Below the pieces are notes generated by a model. That model searched no databases. It had not been told where the DNA came from and saw only the letters and a program-made list of their open reading frames with translations. Shown here one piece after another: positions 1-9,600 of a stretch of 41,235 nt of DNA (position 1 is its first letter; each line of letters begins with the position of its first letter). The stretch is taken from positions 1 to 41,235 of the forward strand of contig JAVMKL010000048.1 in NCBI GenBank assembly GCA_031732875.1, in the 5' to 3' direction. Source of the DNA: JAVMKJ01 sp031732875. Lineage in GTDB: Bacteria; Pseudomonadota; Gammaproteobacteria; Competibacterales; Competibacteraceae. A program made the position numbers and the translations under genes.

Positions 1-2
1 CG

Positions 3-506
3 CTGCGTGGCATTCTATCTAAGCCCCTGGTCCATTTTCCGGGGTCCACTTTACTTGAGTATCGGGGTATACGGGTTTATCACGCTTACCGCAGTCAAGA
101 ATATGCCGAGCCCTATCAATTTCAGTACAGCCTGTCCCCTGATGAAGAGGCAACTGGGTGGCAATTCGACGTACGCGACTTGGCAGGTGGGATCGAACCG
201 GTGGACCCGATAGCGCTGATTCGGGCGATCCTGGATCGGTGTCTGAATGAAGGGATGCTGTTTCCCTACGCCTACGAACCTGGCCCCCTACCGGATCAGG
301 CTGAGAATGTGTCCCCGAGCCATGTACCCGACGACTGGGATCTCCTGGACCTACTGCTGGCCTTGCGCCAACGGACCAAGGCCTTGGCGGAACCCCTGAC
401 CGAAGCACACATCGCTGGGGTTACGAAGTTGCTGCAGGTGCTCACCAAAATGGATCCGTCCCGGCAGGCGACACTGGAACAGTGGCTGCGTGAAGGGCAC
501 GCTTGA
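3..506 (+). CDS. Partial unknown protein (C-terminal 167 residues), upstream of dpdC
   Basis: The reading frame is open from the left edge to a TGA at 504-506, so the gene starts outside the window. The visible part holds a Tyr-rich segment (EYRGIRVYHAYRSQEYAEPY), then SLSPDEEATGW and FDVRDLAGG, and a helical C-terminus (LLDLLLALRQRTKALAEPLT). A TTG at 180 could serve as a start, but the upstream sequence reads as sensible protein, so a larger gene is preferred. The stop lies 18 bases before the chosen dpdC start on the same strand, which suggests one operon. I do not recognise the family. It could be an accessory dpd gene or the last gene of a neighbouring module. Confidence 0.6.
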   Translation: MRGILSKPLVHFPGSTLLEYRGIRVYHAYRSQEYAEPYQFQYSLSPDEEATGWQFDVRDLAGGIEPVDPIALIRAILDRCLNEGMLFPYAYEPGPLPDQAENVSPSHVPDDWDLLDLLLALRQRTKALAEPLTEAHIAGVTKLLQVLTKMDPSRQATLEQWLREGHA

Positions 507-524
507 GTGCATGGAGTTCATTCA

Positions 525-1508
525 ATGCTGATACTGGTCACGCTATGCACCAATCGCAAAAAGCGTTCCGCACCACCCATCCTCCAGGCACGTAACCTGC
601 CGACCGGTTCCCAGGAACGTGTATTCGAAATATGGAGGGGGCGGGTATCGTCTTGGACCGAGCGCCAACCAGTTACAGCAACCTATTGCGGACGCGGTTT
701 CACCGAGGCTTTGGTTGCCGCCCACTTCACGGCGCAACCCCTCTGGGTCATCTCCGCTGGTCTGGGATTGATCGCCGCCAACGAGGCTATTCCGCCTTAC
801 AACCTGACTCTGTCGGCCACCAGTCCCAACAACATCCGAACGCGCATCGCGCCGCCACCATTCTGTCCGACCCTGTGGTGGCGACAGCTTAACCAGTTGC
901 ATGAACCGGCACGGTCGTTGGCAGGGCTGGTACAAGCGTATCCTAGTGCTACAGTGATCATTACCCTGTCTTCGGCCTATGTCAAACTAGTCACAGCCGA
1001 TTTGGCCACCTTGCCGCCGCCGGTACTCGACCGGGTGCGCTTGGTTGGCCCGATATCCGATCAGGGACTATCTCCCGTGCTACAACCGCTATGGATGCCG
1101 TATGATGCACGCTTTGATGGCCCCAACAGCCCCAATCCCGGCACTCGGGCGGACTTTCCCCAGCGAGTGGCCCGACATTTTGCCGAGCAGATCGCGGCGC
1201 GAGACTCTAAGGCGACTCCTTCGCAGCATCGGGGCTGGGTCGCCGAAGCACTGGCGACCCTCCAGCCAGCAGCAATCCCTCGGCGGCGACAACTTGACGA
1301 CACTGCCATCCTAGCTCTCATCGCACGATGCTGGGACCGCGCGTGCGGAAGTGCTGCCCGGATGCTGCGATTGTTGCGCGACGAGGAGGGTGTGGCTTGC
1401 GAACAGGGACGACTAGCGCGATTGTTCAAGCAGTTCAAGCAGCAACGGGGGACGGCCAACGGTGAAGTTGCCGGTACGCTGAATTTGGGCCTCGGGGATG
1501 CCGATTGA
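525..1508 (+). CDS. dpdC: DpdC candidate, DUF6884-like protein (preQ0-DNA to amido-deazaguanine step)
   Basis: The 327-residue protein begins MLILVTLCTNRKKR and carries WVISAGLGLIAANEAIPPYN near residues 80-100. This resembles the DUF6884 pattern of an N-terminal strand plus Cys/Lys turn followed by an SA-x-GL-x-PYD/N motif. In the Salmonella Dpd system, DpdC is needed to turn the inserted preQ0 base into 2'-deoxy-7-amido-7-deazaguanosine. Assignment here rests mainly on position directly before dpdA and dpdB and on the motif, so it is inferred. ATG 525 is chosen because GGAG at 513-516 sits 8 bases upstream; GTG 507 is an in-frame alternative. The C-terminal third is Arg/Ala-rich and has no motif I recognise. 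Confidence 0.6.
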   Translation: MLILVTLCTNRKKRSAPPILQARNLPTGSQERVFEIWRGRVSSWTERQPVTATYCGRGFTEALVAAHFTAQPLWVISAGLGLIAANEAIPPYNLTLSATSPNNIRTRIAPPPFCPTLWWRQLNQLHEPARSLAGLVQAYPSATVIITLSSAYVKLVTADLATLPPPVLDRVRLVGPISDQGLSPVLQPLWMPYDARFDGPNSPNPGTRADFPQRVARHFAEQIAARDSKATPSQHRGWVAEALATLQPAAIPRRRQLDDTAILALIARCWDRACGSAARMLRLLRDEEGVACEQGRLARLFKQFKQQRGTANGEVAGTLNLGLGDAD

Positions 1509-1518
1509 ATAGGGAACC

Positions 1519-2835
1519 ATGAAATTTATCTATGCCGATAGTCTGGATTTTGTCGATCCAGGCTACGATTTTGAGAACGACCAGCACGCACCAGGCCGCG
1601 AACCGTACTGGGGGGATCAGTATCCACACGAGATCCTGGGCCATGCGCCCTATGATGGTATTCTGGTATCGCGCGCCATCGTCGGCGATCACCGATTGTC
1701 GGGTAAATATAGTGAATCGCAAGCCATGCGTTTCCGATTGGTGGGAGCACGTCAGTTTTTGCGCTTCACTGGATCGGATTTGGATGAACGGTTGTTATTC
1801 GGAGATTGCGGTGCTTTTTCCTACGTTAATCAAGAAGAGCCGCCGTATTCGCCTGAAGAAACCGCTGAGTTTTATGAAGAAAGCGGCTTTACTCACGGTT
1901 TTTCCGTCGATCACATCATTTTTGATTTTTTCCCTGTAGCCAAAAGCTTCTGGGATGGGATCGATGAGGTATCTCCCGGTAAGGATGAGCGCTACCGTCG
2001 CTATCAGTTGACCTTGAATCTCGCTGAACGGTTTTGGGCTGAATGCCAACGCTTACAGGTACAATTTACGCCGGTGGCCGTGATTCAGGGATGGTCGCCC
2101 GTATCAATGGCCCGTGCGGCGCACGAATTAGTTAAGATGGGTTATCGCTATTTGGCTTTGGGTGGCATGGTCCCCCTTCGCACCGAGGCGATTCATACTG
2201 CGGTACAAGCGGTTCATAAAGTTCTGGAACCCTACCGCAACGTGCGCTTGCACATTTTGGGATTTGCTAAAGCGGATGAGTTAAATGAATTTAAAAAGTA
2301 TCCACTTTTGGCAAGTGTCGACACTACTTCGCCTTTATTACGGGCATTTAAGGATAAGCGCCGTAATTATTATTTACCGACTACCAACGGCGAAATTGAC
2401 TATTACACCGCGATCCGTATTCCGCAGGCCCTTGAAAACAATACATTAAAGAACGCGGTCAAAAAAGGGCTTTATAATCAGGAGGAGTTACTGGCAATGG
2501 AAAAAAAAGCGCTGGATAATATCCGTGCTTATGACCGTCAACAAGCTGAATTGGATGAAGCATTGGAAGCAATAATGGCTTATTCGCGACCCTTGGTATG
2601 CGGTAACCATCAGTTGGACTCCGCCGACCAACGAAAACTGGATCAGCTAAGTCTAGCTTACCGTAAGACCTTGGAAGATCGTCCGTGGCGGCGTTGTGGT
2701 TGCCCAATTTGTCAGAAAATTTCAGTCGAGGTAATCATCTTTCGAGCCAGTAATCGTAACAAGCGGCGCGGTATCCACAATCTGGAAGTATTCTATAACC
2801 ATCTTCAAAACCAGTATGGTCGCCAACATGGCTGA
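1519..2835 (+). CDS. dpdA: DpdA, TGT-like DNA 7-deazaguanine transglycosylase
   Basis: DpdA exchanges guanine in DNA for preQ0, by analogy with tRNA-guanine transglycosylase. The 438-residue protein shows TGT hallmarks in order: GDCGAF at 95-100, matching the DSGGFQ site whose Asp acts on the base; YLALGGMVP at 211-219, like the GGL loop; ASVDTTSPL at 265-273, with D268 as probable nucleophile; and a zinc site C393, C395, C398 and H420 (CxCxxCx21H). It lacks extended tRNA-binding regions and diverges strongly from bacterial Tgt, as the DNA-acting family does. It starts 10 bases after dpdC stops, with AGGG upstream, and its stop overlaps the start of dpdB. The gene is AT-richer than the right half of the window. 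Confidence 0.9.
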   Translation: MKFIYADSLDFVDPGYDFENDQHAPGREPYWGDQYPHEILGHAPYDGILVSRAIVGDHRLSGKYSESQAMRFRLVGARQFLRFTGSDLDERLLFGDCGAFSYVNQEEPPYSPEETAEFYEESGFTHGFSVDHIIFDFFPVAKSFWDGIDEVSPGKDERYRRYQLTLNLAERFWAECQRLQVQFTPVAVIQGWSPVSMARAAHELVKMGYRYLALGGMVPLRTEAIHTAVQAVHKVLEPYRNVRLHILGFAKADELNEFKKYPLLASVDTTSPLLRAFKDKRRNYYLPTTNGEIDYYTAIRIPQALENNTLKNAVKKGLYNQEELLAMEKKALDNIRAYDRQQAELDEALEAIMAYSRPLVCGNHQLDSADQRKLDQLSLAYRKTLEDRPWRRCGCPICQKISVEVIIFRASNRNKRRGIHNLEVFYNHLQNQYGRQHG

Positions 2836-3919
2836 ATCGCTTGTTTATACTGCTCTGCTACCTCATCAAGGCTCTCGGCATACGGTAATGGCTTTCTGCG
2901 CTCGCGCCAGCGATGTACTTCGATTTGCTGTTATTGATCGTATCGGACGCAATGAGGACGGCAGCCTGCGCGGTTTCCAAAGACCACAAGTGGCGAATCA
3001 TATCCGTGAAATTCGCCAATACCTGACGAATGAAGATGCAATTCTACCTAATTCAGTGGTGGTGGCTTTCACGGAAGAGGCGGGTGTTGAAATTGAGCCA
3101 TTAAGTGATGGTTTGGCTCGGGTTAAAATTCCATTAGGTGATACACCATTGGGTTTCGTGGTTGATGGACAACAACGGTTGACCGCATTATCAGATTTAA
3201 CAAATAAGGCTTTTGATTTATTGGTGTCGGTATTGGTTTGCCAAGGTCAAGAAGAACTGCGTAAGCAGTTTATTTTGATTAACAATACTCGGGCATTGCC
3301 GAAAACACTAATTTATGAATTACTACCGACAGTGGAAGGATTACCCGCGCGACTTTCATCCCGTTCATTAGCGTCCTCGCTAGTGGAACGCCTCAATTAT
3401 GATGAAGATTCTTCATTACATGGCCAGATCAAACAGCACACTAATCCGACTGGATTTTTACAAGATACAGTCATTCAGAAGATTATTATGACTTCTCTGG
3501 AAAATGGAGCTATGCGAGGTATTCTGAACGAGAATGATGGGTTTGAACGCTGTTTCCTTCTGGTTAGCAACTTTTTCCGGGCAGTACAACAAGTGCTCCC
3601 AGAAGCTTGGTTTGGGCATAATCCCCGTACCTCACGACTTGTCCATAGTGCTGGTATTGTAGGAATGAGTTATGTAATGGAATATTTGTATGCAACGGAC
3701 CAAGCTTTTGAAGTTAATGAATTTATCCCTGGACTACGTTTGTTAGATGGAAAAACGGCATGGACGAGTGGCGTTTGGGCCTTTGATGGTGAGGAGATGA
3801 AATGGAATTCAATCCAGTTTGTGCCTAAGCATTACCGAGCATTGAGCAATTATTTAGTCGGTGTTATCCGTCGGAGGCGGCGTCAAAATACCTCGGCAAC
3901 CGCTACCGTCTTGGCGTAA
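2816..3919 (+). CDS. dpdB: DpdB, ParB/DGQHR-type partner of DpdA
   Basis: The protein contains VDGQQRLTAL near residues 116-125, a variant of the DGQHR motif found in ParB/Srx-fold ATPases. In Salmonella both DpdA and DpdB are required to place preQ0 into DNA; DpdB probably supplies an ATP-dependent activity or DNA contact. The N-terminus (SRHTVMAFCARASDVLRF) and the LVCQGQEELRKQFILINNTR segment match the usual layout of the family. Two starts are possible: ATG 2816 (used here, 367 residues) and ATG 2828, which overlaps the dpdA stop by eight bases and would fit translational coupling. Neither has a strong ribosome binding site. The C-terminus is Arg-rich (RRRRRQ). Confidence 0.85.
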   Translation: MVANMAESLVYTALLPHQGSRHTVMAFCARASDVLRFAVIDRIGRNEDGSLRGFQRPQVANHIREIRQYLTNEDAILPNSVVVAFTEEAGVEIEPLSDGLARVKIPLGDTPLGFVVDGQQRLTALSDLTNKAFDLLVSVLVCQGQEELRKQFILINNTRALPKTLIYELLPTVEGLPARLSSRSLASSLVERLNYDEDSSLHGQIKQHTNPTGFLQDTVIQKIIMTSLENGAMRGILNENDGFERCFLLVSNFFRAVQQVLPEAWFGHNPRTSRLVHSAGIVGMSYVMEYLYATDQAFEVNEFIPGLRLLDGKTAWTSGVWAFDGEEMKWNSIQFVPKHYRALSNYLVGVIRRRRRQNTSATATVLA

Positions 3920-3999
3920 GAAGTAGGTACTGAGAACAAAAAGACATATTCGAAGTCACAGCATTATCTTACTGTTTCCCCAGCAGAGCCAAGGATTTT

Positions 4000-6117
4000 C
4001 TATGGATAATAACAAAACTCTTCAAGCATTGCTAGGATGCTTGATATTCCACAGCCTTTGGGAAACAACAAAGGTTTGGATTGACGATAGCGCTGGATGA
4101 AAAGGGTGGCAGCGTGTTTAGCCGATTGCGTCACGACGACAAAGACATCAGCGTTTCGTGCCAATGCTTCCAAGCGGTCATTTCCCACTTTATCGTGGCT
4201 CAATTCAACCGAAACATTGGGAACCAGTTGCCGCAGTAGCGACGCCGCTTGACGACCCGCACTTTCAGTCAAGGTGTAAATTGCAATCAACTTTCCTGCA
4301 AGTCGGTTGAGATTGACAACTACCTCTGTCACTCCAGTAGATATAGGTGCAGTCGGTTGGATGATGCCAGGTATTCCCAGAGCACGCGCCAGTTCAGCGA
4401 ACAGAATGCTTTGACGAGGCTGCATACTTTCCACAGAAGGCCACAGAACCTCCAATATTTGGTGGAGCAACTGTTGGCGCTTGCCAGCATCGGCCGCTGG
4501 GTAGGCCAAGGTTAGACTAGCCCAATCAAGTAGCCAGTCGATGTAGCGTAAGCCGTTGGCGCGCGGTACCAATTCAGAGGCCAAATCAAGTACATCACGG
4601 TAACGGTCAACATCAAGACCACAGCTTAACGCCGCTTCGTAAAGAATGGCCGCTACGCCTATTTTATCCTCACCGAAAGTGCCATGCAGGGTAACAACAG
4701 TCAGCAGCGTCAAATATAAATCGGCATGGAGCGTAACCGGGAAGTGTTCATCATCGCGCAACCAACCCACCAGCAGTGGCAATGCCAGAAGAAACCGGTC
4801 GATAGGAATGCCGGTAGGGATCGCTGTTACGCTATCCGCCAACCTCTGTACCGCCAGTGGATCACTCAATTGATCCCAAACTCGCCATTCCGCCACCGCA
4901 CGTTCGGCGATTGCAAACGCTTGGGTAAACTCGGGCTGGCTTAGGCGTTCGACCCAAGCGACCCAGTCGGAGGGGGTGGCATCTCCCGTCTGGATAGAGA
5001 TGGCATGCCACAGTGTACGGTAGGTCGATTGAGCCAGCAGAGTCTGTTGGTCCGCCGAATTCAGACCAGCAACAGCCTGCTGCGCAACACGACAAGCTTC
5101 CAAGCTGTCGTCTTGAACTGCTTTGAGCAACGCAGCACGGGCTACGGCCAGTGGACTTGCCACTGGAAGTTGTCGGACAGGTCGCTGCCGTTCCCGTACT
5201 GGTTGTGCCAGCGACGGCGGTAGGATATCGAACCCAGTTTCCCCGAGACGTTCGGCTAGGGCTTCAACCTCAAGATCGCCAGCGAGAACAGCGACCGCCA
5301 TGAGAGCAAATACGCCAGGTGCGGCATTGCGCGGCACGTTGCCGAGCACCGCAATGAGCGGACGAGCTTCTATCCGATAGAGCCCCATGGCAGCATCGAT
5401 GCCACTGCTTTCCAGCACCGGCGCCAACACGCAGCACCAAACCGCCTCGGCAATGGCTGCTGATACTGACGGCGGGCGGCGTGCTGCCAGTACATAGGGT
5501 AAACAGTCCAGCGCTAGCAACCCTGACCAATCGCCCAGCGCGGAACGCAGCGCGATTTCCAGGAAATTCAGGTTCAACGCATCCAGGCGTCGTTCCTGCT
5601 CCAGTTGGGTCAAAAGAGCACGGGCGGTGGCGGCGTCAAACGTCGCCAGGGCAGCGTAGAACCGACTCACCAATGTCCCAGTGGATTCGAACAAGGCCTG
5701 TCGCCCACTTGGGGCCTGCCGCCATGTCAGATAGAGTCGCCTGAGCGAACGCTCAGCTAAGATGGCCGTTTTTGGGGTAACCCGCAAGCGAGCCACTGCA
5801 TGACAACCACTTGAGGCGATCAGGTTTTCCAACGGATCCTGGTGGTTCAGTACGTTGCTCGGTGGACCCCGGAAATCCGTGGTGGTCAGGCCTGCAAATG
5901 CGGTCAGTAGAGGGGCGAGTCGGTGCCAACTACGAGCATCTTGTGCGGTTGCATAGAAGACGGGCAGGCCATCGGGGCTTCGAGCAAACAGTAGTGCCCC
6001 GGGAAATCCAGCATCGGTAATTGTCTTCCACAGGAGGTTGTCGGCTGCGGTCGCACCAGTCAGAGTATCCCAAGCATGCAGAAACGTTTGAGCGGCTTGC
6101 GGGTCCTGGCCAATCAT
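4000..6117 (-). CDS. dpdD: DpdD, restriction-arm protein with DUF2325-like C-terminus
   Basis: This 705-residue protein is the last gene of the minus-strand operon, and its ATG overlaps the dpdK stop (ATGA). Residues 1 to about 600 are Leu/Ala-rich and helical with no catalytic motif I can name. Residues about 609-701 look like DUF2325: a strand (KLIAIYTL), then ELSHDK, then RADV-like RNADVFVVVTQSAKHAA, then SKPLLFPKGCGISSIL, close to the family's HDGG, ADVV-x-PVDCVSH and KPFVPLRSSGLSSF blocks, although the DUF2325 cysteine is not kept. In Dpd systems DpdD is tied to restriction of unmodified DNA, not to base insertion. The name rests on operon context plus size; the biochemical role is unknown. 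Confidence 0.75.
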   Translation of the reverse strand: MIGQDPQAAQTFLHAWDTLTGATAADNLLWKTITDAGFPGALLFARSPDGLPVFYATAQDARSWHRLAPLLTAFAGLTTTDFRGPPSNVLNHQDPLENLIASSGCHAVARLRVTPKTAILAERSLRRLYLTWRQAPSGRQALFESTGTLVSRFYAALATFDAATARALLTQLEQERRLDALNLNFLEIALRSALGDWSGLLALDCLPYVLAARRPPSVSAAIAEAVWCCVLAPVLESSGIDAAMGLYRIEARPLIAVLGNVPRNAAPGVFALMAVAVLAGDLEVEALAERLGETGFDILPPSLAQPVRERQRPVRQLPVASPLAVARAALLKAVQDDSLEACRVAQQAVAGLNSADQQTLLAQSTYRTLWHAISIQTGDATPSDWVAWVERLSQPEFTQAFAIAERAVAEWRVWDQLSDPLAVQRLADSVTAIPTGIPIDRFLLALPLLVGWLRDDEHFPVTLHADLYLTLLTVVTLHGTFGEDKIGVAAILYEAALSCGLDVDRYRDVLDLASELVPRANGLRYIDWLLDWASLTLAYPAADAGKRQQLLHQILEVLWPSVESMQPRQSILFAELARALGIPGIIQPTAPISTGVTEVVVNLNRLAGKLIAIYTLTESAGRQAASLLRQLVPNVSVELSHDKVGNDRLEALARNADVFVVVTQSAKHAATLFIQRYRQSKPLLFPKGCGISSILAMLEEFCYYP

Positions 6118-6647
6118 GTCAATTTTGCTCGCCAGCGTCTTTCCATCACTTGGTGCCGTTCGGCCACAGCAGCGACATCGGTACGGTAGACCAAGTGTTC
6201 ATCATTGACGGTAATGCCACGAAAGGTGAAGTTCATGGAACCGTCCAGTGAGTAGTCGTCCCCCAGCAAGCCTTTTTCGTGAAAATCCGGTTCCAGCAAC
6301 CAGTGGATGGCCCGTTTTTGGCCCTCCGGTGAACGACGCAATCGCTCCACAAACGGGAGGTTGTGCGGATCGTCGCGCAGGATCGCCACGACCTCAGCAC
6401 CGTGGCGCGCGATGGCGCAAAGCGCTTCCGACAGTTTGATTGGACGCGCGGTCCAGTCAGGTTCCAGCGCGGAAAACTGTTGCGCGGTGTTATCGATCAC
6501 CTCAATATCGCTAACCCAGGCGGAAGCTAACCATAGGGTTTTACTGGGCTGGATCAGTTCGCTTACTAACAGGGACTGGATCAGATTGCGGATAGCCGTG
6601 GCTTGCGCCGGGCCGACCAGATCGCGTTGCGTATGCTGGGTTACCAT
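6114..6647 (-). CDS. dpdK: DpdK, phospholipase D-like nuclease
   Basis: The 177-residue protein has one HKD-type motif: H123-x-K125 followed by D130 and DGSMNFTFRG at 135-144. PLD-family endonucleases use this motif and normally act as dimers, so one copy per chain is sufficient. It is the best candidate for the DNA-cutting subunit of the island. The N-terminal strand LWLASAWVSDIEVI is typical of the PLD fold. Its ATG lies inside the end of dpdJ (7-base overlap), and its stop overlaps the start of dpdD, so it is translated within the operon. The length is that of small single-motif PLD nucleases. Confidence 0.85.
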   Translation of the reverse strand: MVTQHTQRDLVGPAQATAIRNLIQSLLVSELIQPSKTLWLASAWVSDIEVIDNTAQQFSALEPDWTARPIKLSEALCAIARHGAEVVAILRDDPHNLPFVERLRRSPEGQKRAIHWLLEPDFHEKGLLGDDYSLDGSMNFTFRGITVNDEHLVYRTDVAAVAERHQVMERRWRAKLT

Positions 6648-9600
6648 TGTTCTTCTATCCCCAGTATCACCGCTATGGCTTCTGCTGTGGCCTCATAGCG
6701 CTCGACAACCGCGTAAAATTGTAGATAGTCGATGTCTATCGGTTGCGCCTGTAGGCGGATCACAGCTTGCCGCAATGCTTTGGCGTGAGCGATTCCGGTT
6801 TGTAATCGGCAATGACCGCTATGTCCGAGCGCAGCGCAGACATGTTCGAGCCAATCGCCGGTGTTTAAGCTGATGGTTTCCAGTTCATCTTCCAGCAGCA
6901 GGACACGTGCCAGTTCGGGATCGGTGGTAAAGGACGCGCGGAACGGGTGATAGCTTTCGAGTGCCCGCTGACGCAATTCCGCGCTTTGCGCCCATAGGAC
7001 GCCGTTCAAGGCCTTCATCAAGGTATTGGGGTCGGCGTTGGGCAACTGGCATAAATTACGCAAGCGCGGCGCATATCCAGTATCGCTGGCGGCTAAATAA
7101 CAGAAAGTGTCGAGGCTGATCATCATACCCAGTTGCGTTTCCAAGTCGCGGCGCCACCTGATCAGTTCATGCAGCAGGACATCATCCCTCGTGGTCATGC
7201 CATGGCGGAGCAGGCGGGTATTGAGTGCAACACCAGTGGCATGGCCGACCGGCAATCGGCGGATTTGTAATTGAGCGAACAGGTCGACCATTGGGGGCGT
7301 GCGTTCGGCGTGACGGACTGCGCTTCGGACACGGGCGGTCGCCGCCGCGATCTCGTTATCGGTATGGGCCAGTTCGATGAAGCGGTCCAAGGCTTGAGTA
7401 ACCAGTTCCAAATCCGACGGTTGCAACGCCGCTTCCACGGCGCGGAACCACCGCCGGGGTTCGGCGGTAATGGCGGCGACTAGACTTTCCAGGATGCCAG
7501 CGCCGCCCACAGTGGTTTCAGTAATCCAACTCACCGCCGGTTCTTCGGTACCGATTGGCAAAGGATCAGCCAACAAAACGTCAGCGCCAGCGCGTGTGGC
7601 CATCAATTGCCGACAGGCCAGCAGGCTCGCCTGGGTCAGCGTCTCGTGCAAGCGGCGGCGCAACCAGAGGCCCCAGGTAGCATCCGTTGGGTTTTCGGTG
7701 GCTTCGAGGGCGGCGTACAGACGGCTACAAATTGCCGGTTCCGCCAGCAGGGCTTGCAGTTGTTGAGTCAAACGGCCGTGGCGGGGTGGCGTGGGTGCAT
7801 CCGGTTGGGCAAGTTCGTTCGATTCATCCTCGTCGTCGGTATCGGGTTGATCGGGCGTCAGCGGAACATGAATCACGTCCTGATCGGTAAACAGCGCGTT
7901 AAATGCCGCCTGGAAGTCGGCGTCGGTCAAGGTCTGCGCGGCAGCCAGCAGGTTGGGATGCGGGTGGGCAAGCCAGACGCGGATAGCCGTCGCCAGATAC
8001 ACCCGATGTAGCCATTCCCGTTCAAACATGGACACAGAAGCTGGCAATTGGTCATCACTGAGCACGCGCCAGCGGTAGTACGCCGTCCGGCAGGCGGCTC
8101 GCAAAGCCGGCGGCAAGGTCGCTTGCGCCAAAATCTGGGGGGGTGGTAGCCGAAAGGTGAGCCGAATACCATCGACGCTGATTGCAAAGCCAACAGCGAC
8201 GGGGTTTGCGTCTTGGATGAAGCGCACTTCGGCCAAGGTGCGGCTACCATCTTGTAACAAAATCGACGCGCTAGCGGTGCGTGCATAGCGCAGCACGTGC
8301 GCATACCCACCATAGGCATTGAGGTAAACGCTCATGTCGGCTACGAGTTCGGCCCAACGACTGCGGGGTGAGGGGGCAATCAGAATCGGTGTTCCGTGTT
8401 CAGCGAGGCGGGATTGCCAGTCCAAGCGAGCATTCGAAGTCGGCAAGACCTGTGGTAGGCGCAACTGATCCAGCAGGATGGTCCACGGACGAAGGACCGG
8501 CACTGCGCCCTGCGCATCAGTGACTGTCTCTACATACTCACGCATACTGCTATAGCAGTCGATAGCTAAATCTTGCGTTTCCTGATAGGGATCAATCGCA
8601 ATCCAGTGGTGCAACGCGCCGCGCTGATAGGCAAATCGTCGGCTGACTCGTCCCGGTACCATTTGGTTCATAGCCTGCACCAATGGCATGGTTTCTTGCA
8701 GTGGATCATCACCCTGGCAGGGTGGCGGGAGGTGCAGAGTCACTTCCGGCAGATTAAGGTCGCTGAATAGATTAGCCGGGATGAATTCTGGTAGAGGCGT
8801 GTCGGTATGGTAATCGTGCAGACTCCCATCCGGTTCGGGAAAGGCTGTCTGCCAGTTGCGATGTAACCGGCGCAGCAGAGTTGGAATGGCCTCCAGCAAC
8901 AGAGACCGGGGCGGCGACCACAATACTTCATCTACCGTCACCTGATCCAGTTGCAGCGCAGCGATCAAATGGCCGCGCAAAGCGGTGAATTCCGGTGTTT
9001 CCACGCGAAGTACTTCAGCAAGAAACTGGATAGTGTGTTTGATAAAAGCCGGGTTGCGCACGGCGCCATCGGGACCACTGAGGTGAGTCCAAGCGTTTCC
9101 ACTGACGCCCGTCGGCAAGTTGTGCGTCAACCAGTCCAACAGAGCCATGGCGGCCTGCATCCGCAACAAGTAGGGATTACGGATCGGCAAGGCTTGCGGT
9201 GGTAGTGAGGGATCAAACAGTTGTTCGTAGCTTTGATAGGTCAGGCGGTCACGGCCGTAGTCAGACAACACAGTCACGGTCCACGGCCGCATACTGCGTA
9301 TACGTCCAGCGCGGCCCTTGCGCTGTAGAAACGAGGCCCAGTCGCGGGGAGCCTTGTGCTGCACTACGGCTCCGACCCGAGGGTCATTGAACCCGACTTC
9401 AAGAGCGGCGCTGGCAACGATAACATCGGCGTCGCGGTTAACACCGCGATCTTGTGACGTGGTACGCGAAACGATCAACCGGGCATCGAGTGGTCGCCCT
9501 AGCCATTCGCACAGTCGCCAGCGCTGGCCATCAAGTTGGCGCAAAGGCAACAAGGGATCTGCTTGGGCGGCGCGCAACTCGGCCAATGGCGCGTGGTGTG

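Noticed and set aside
3920..3999. Terminator between the convergent dpdB and dpdD genes
   Set aside because: No stem-loop with a following T-run could be found on either strand in these 80 bases.
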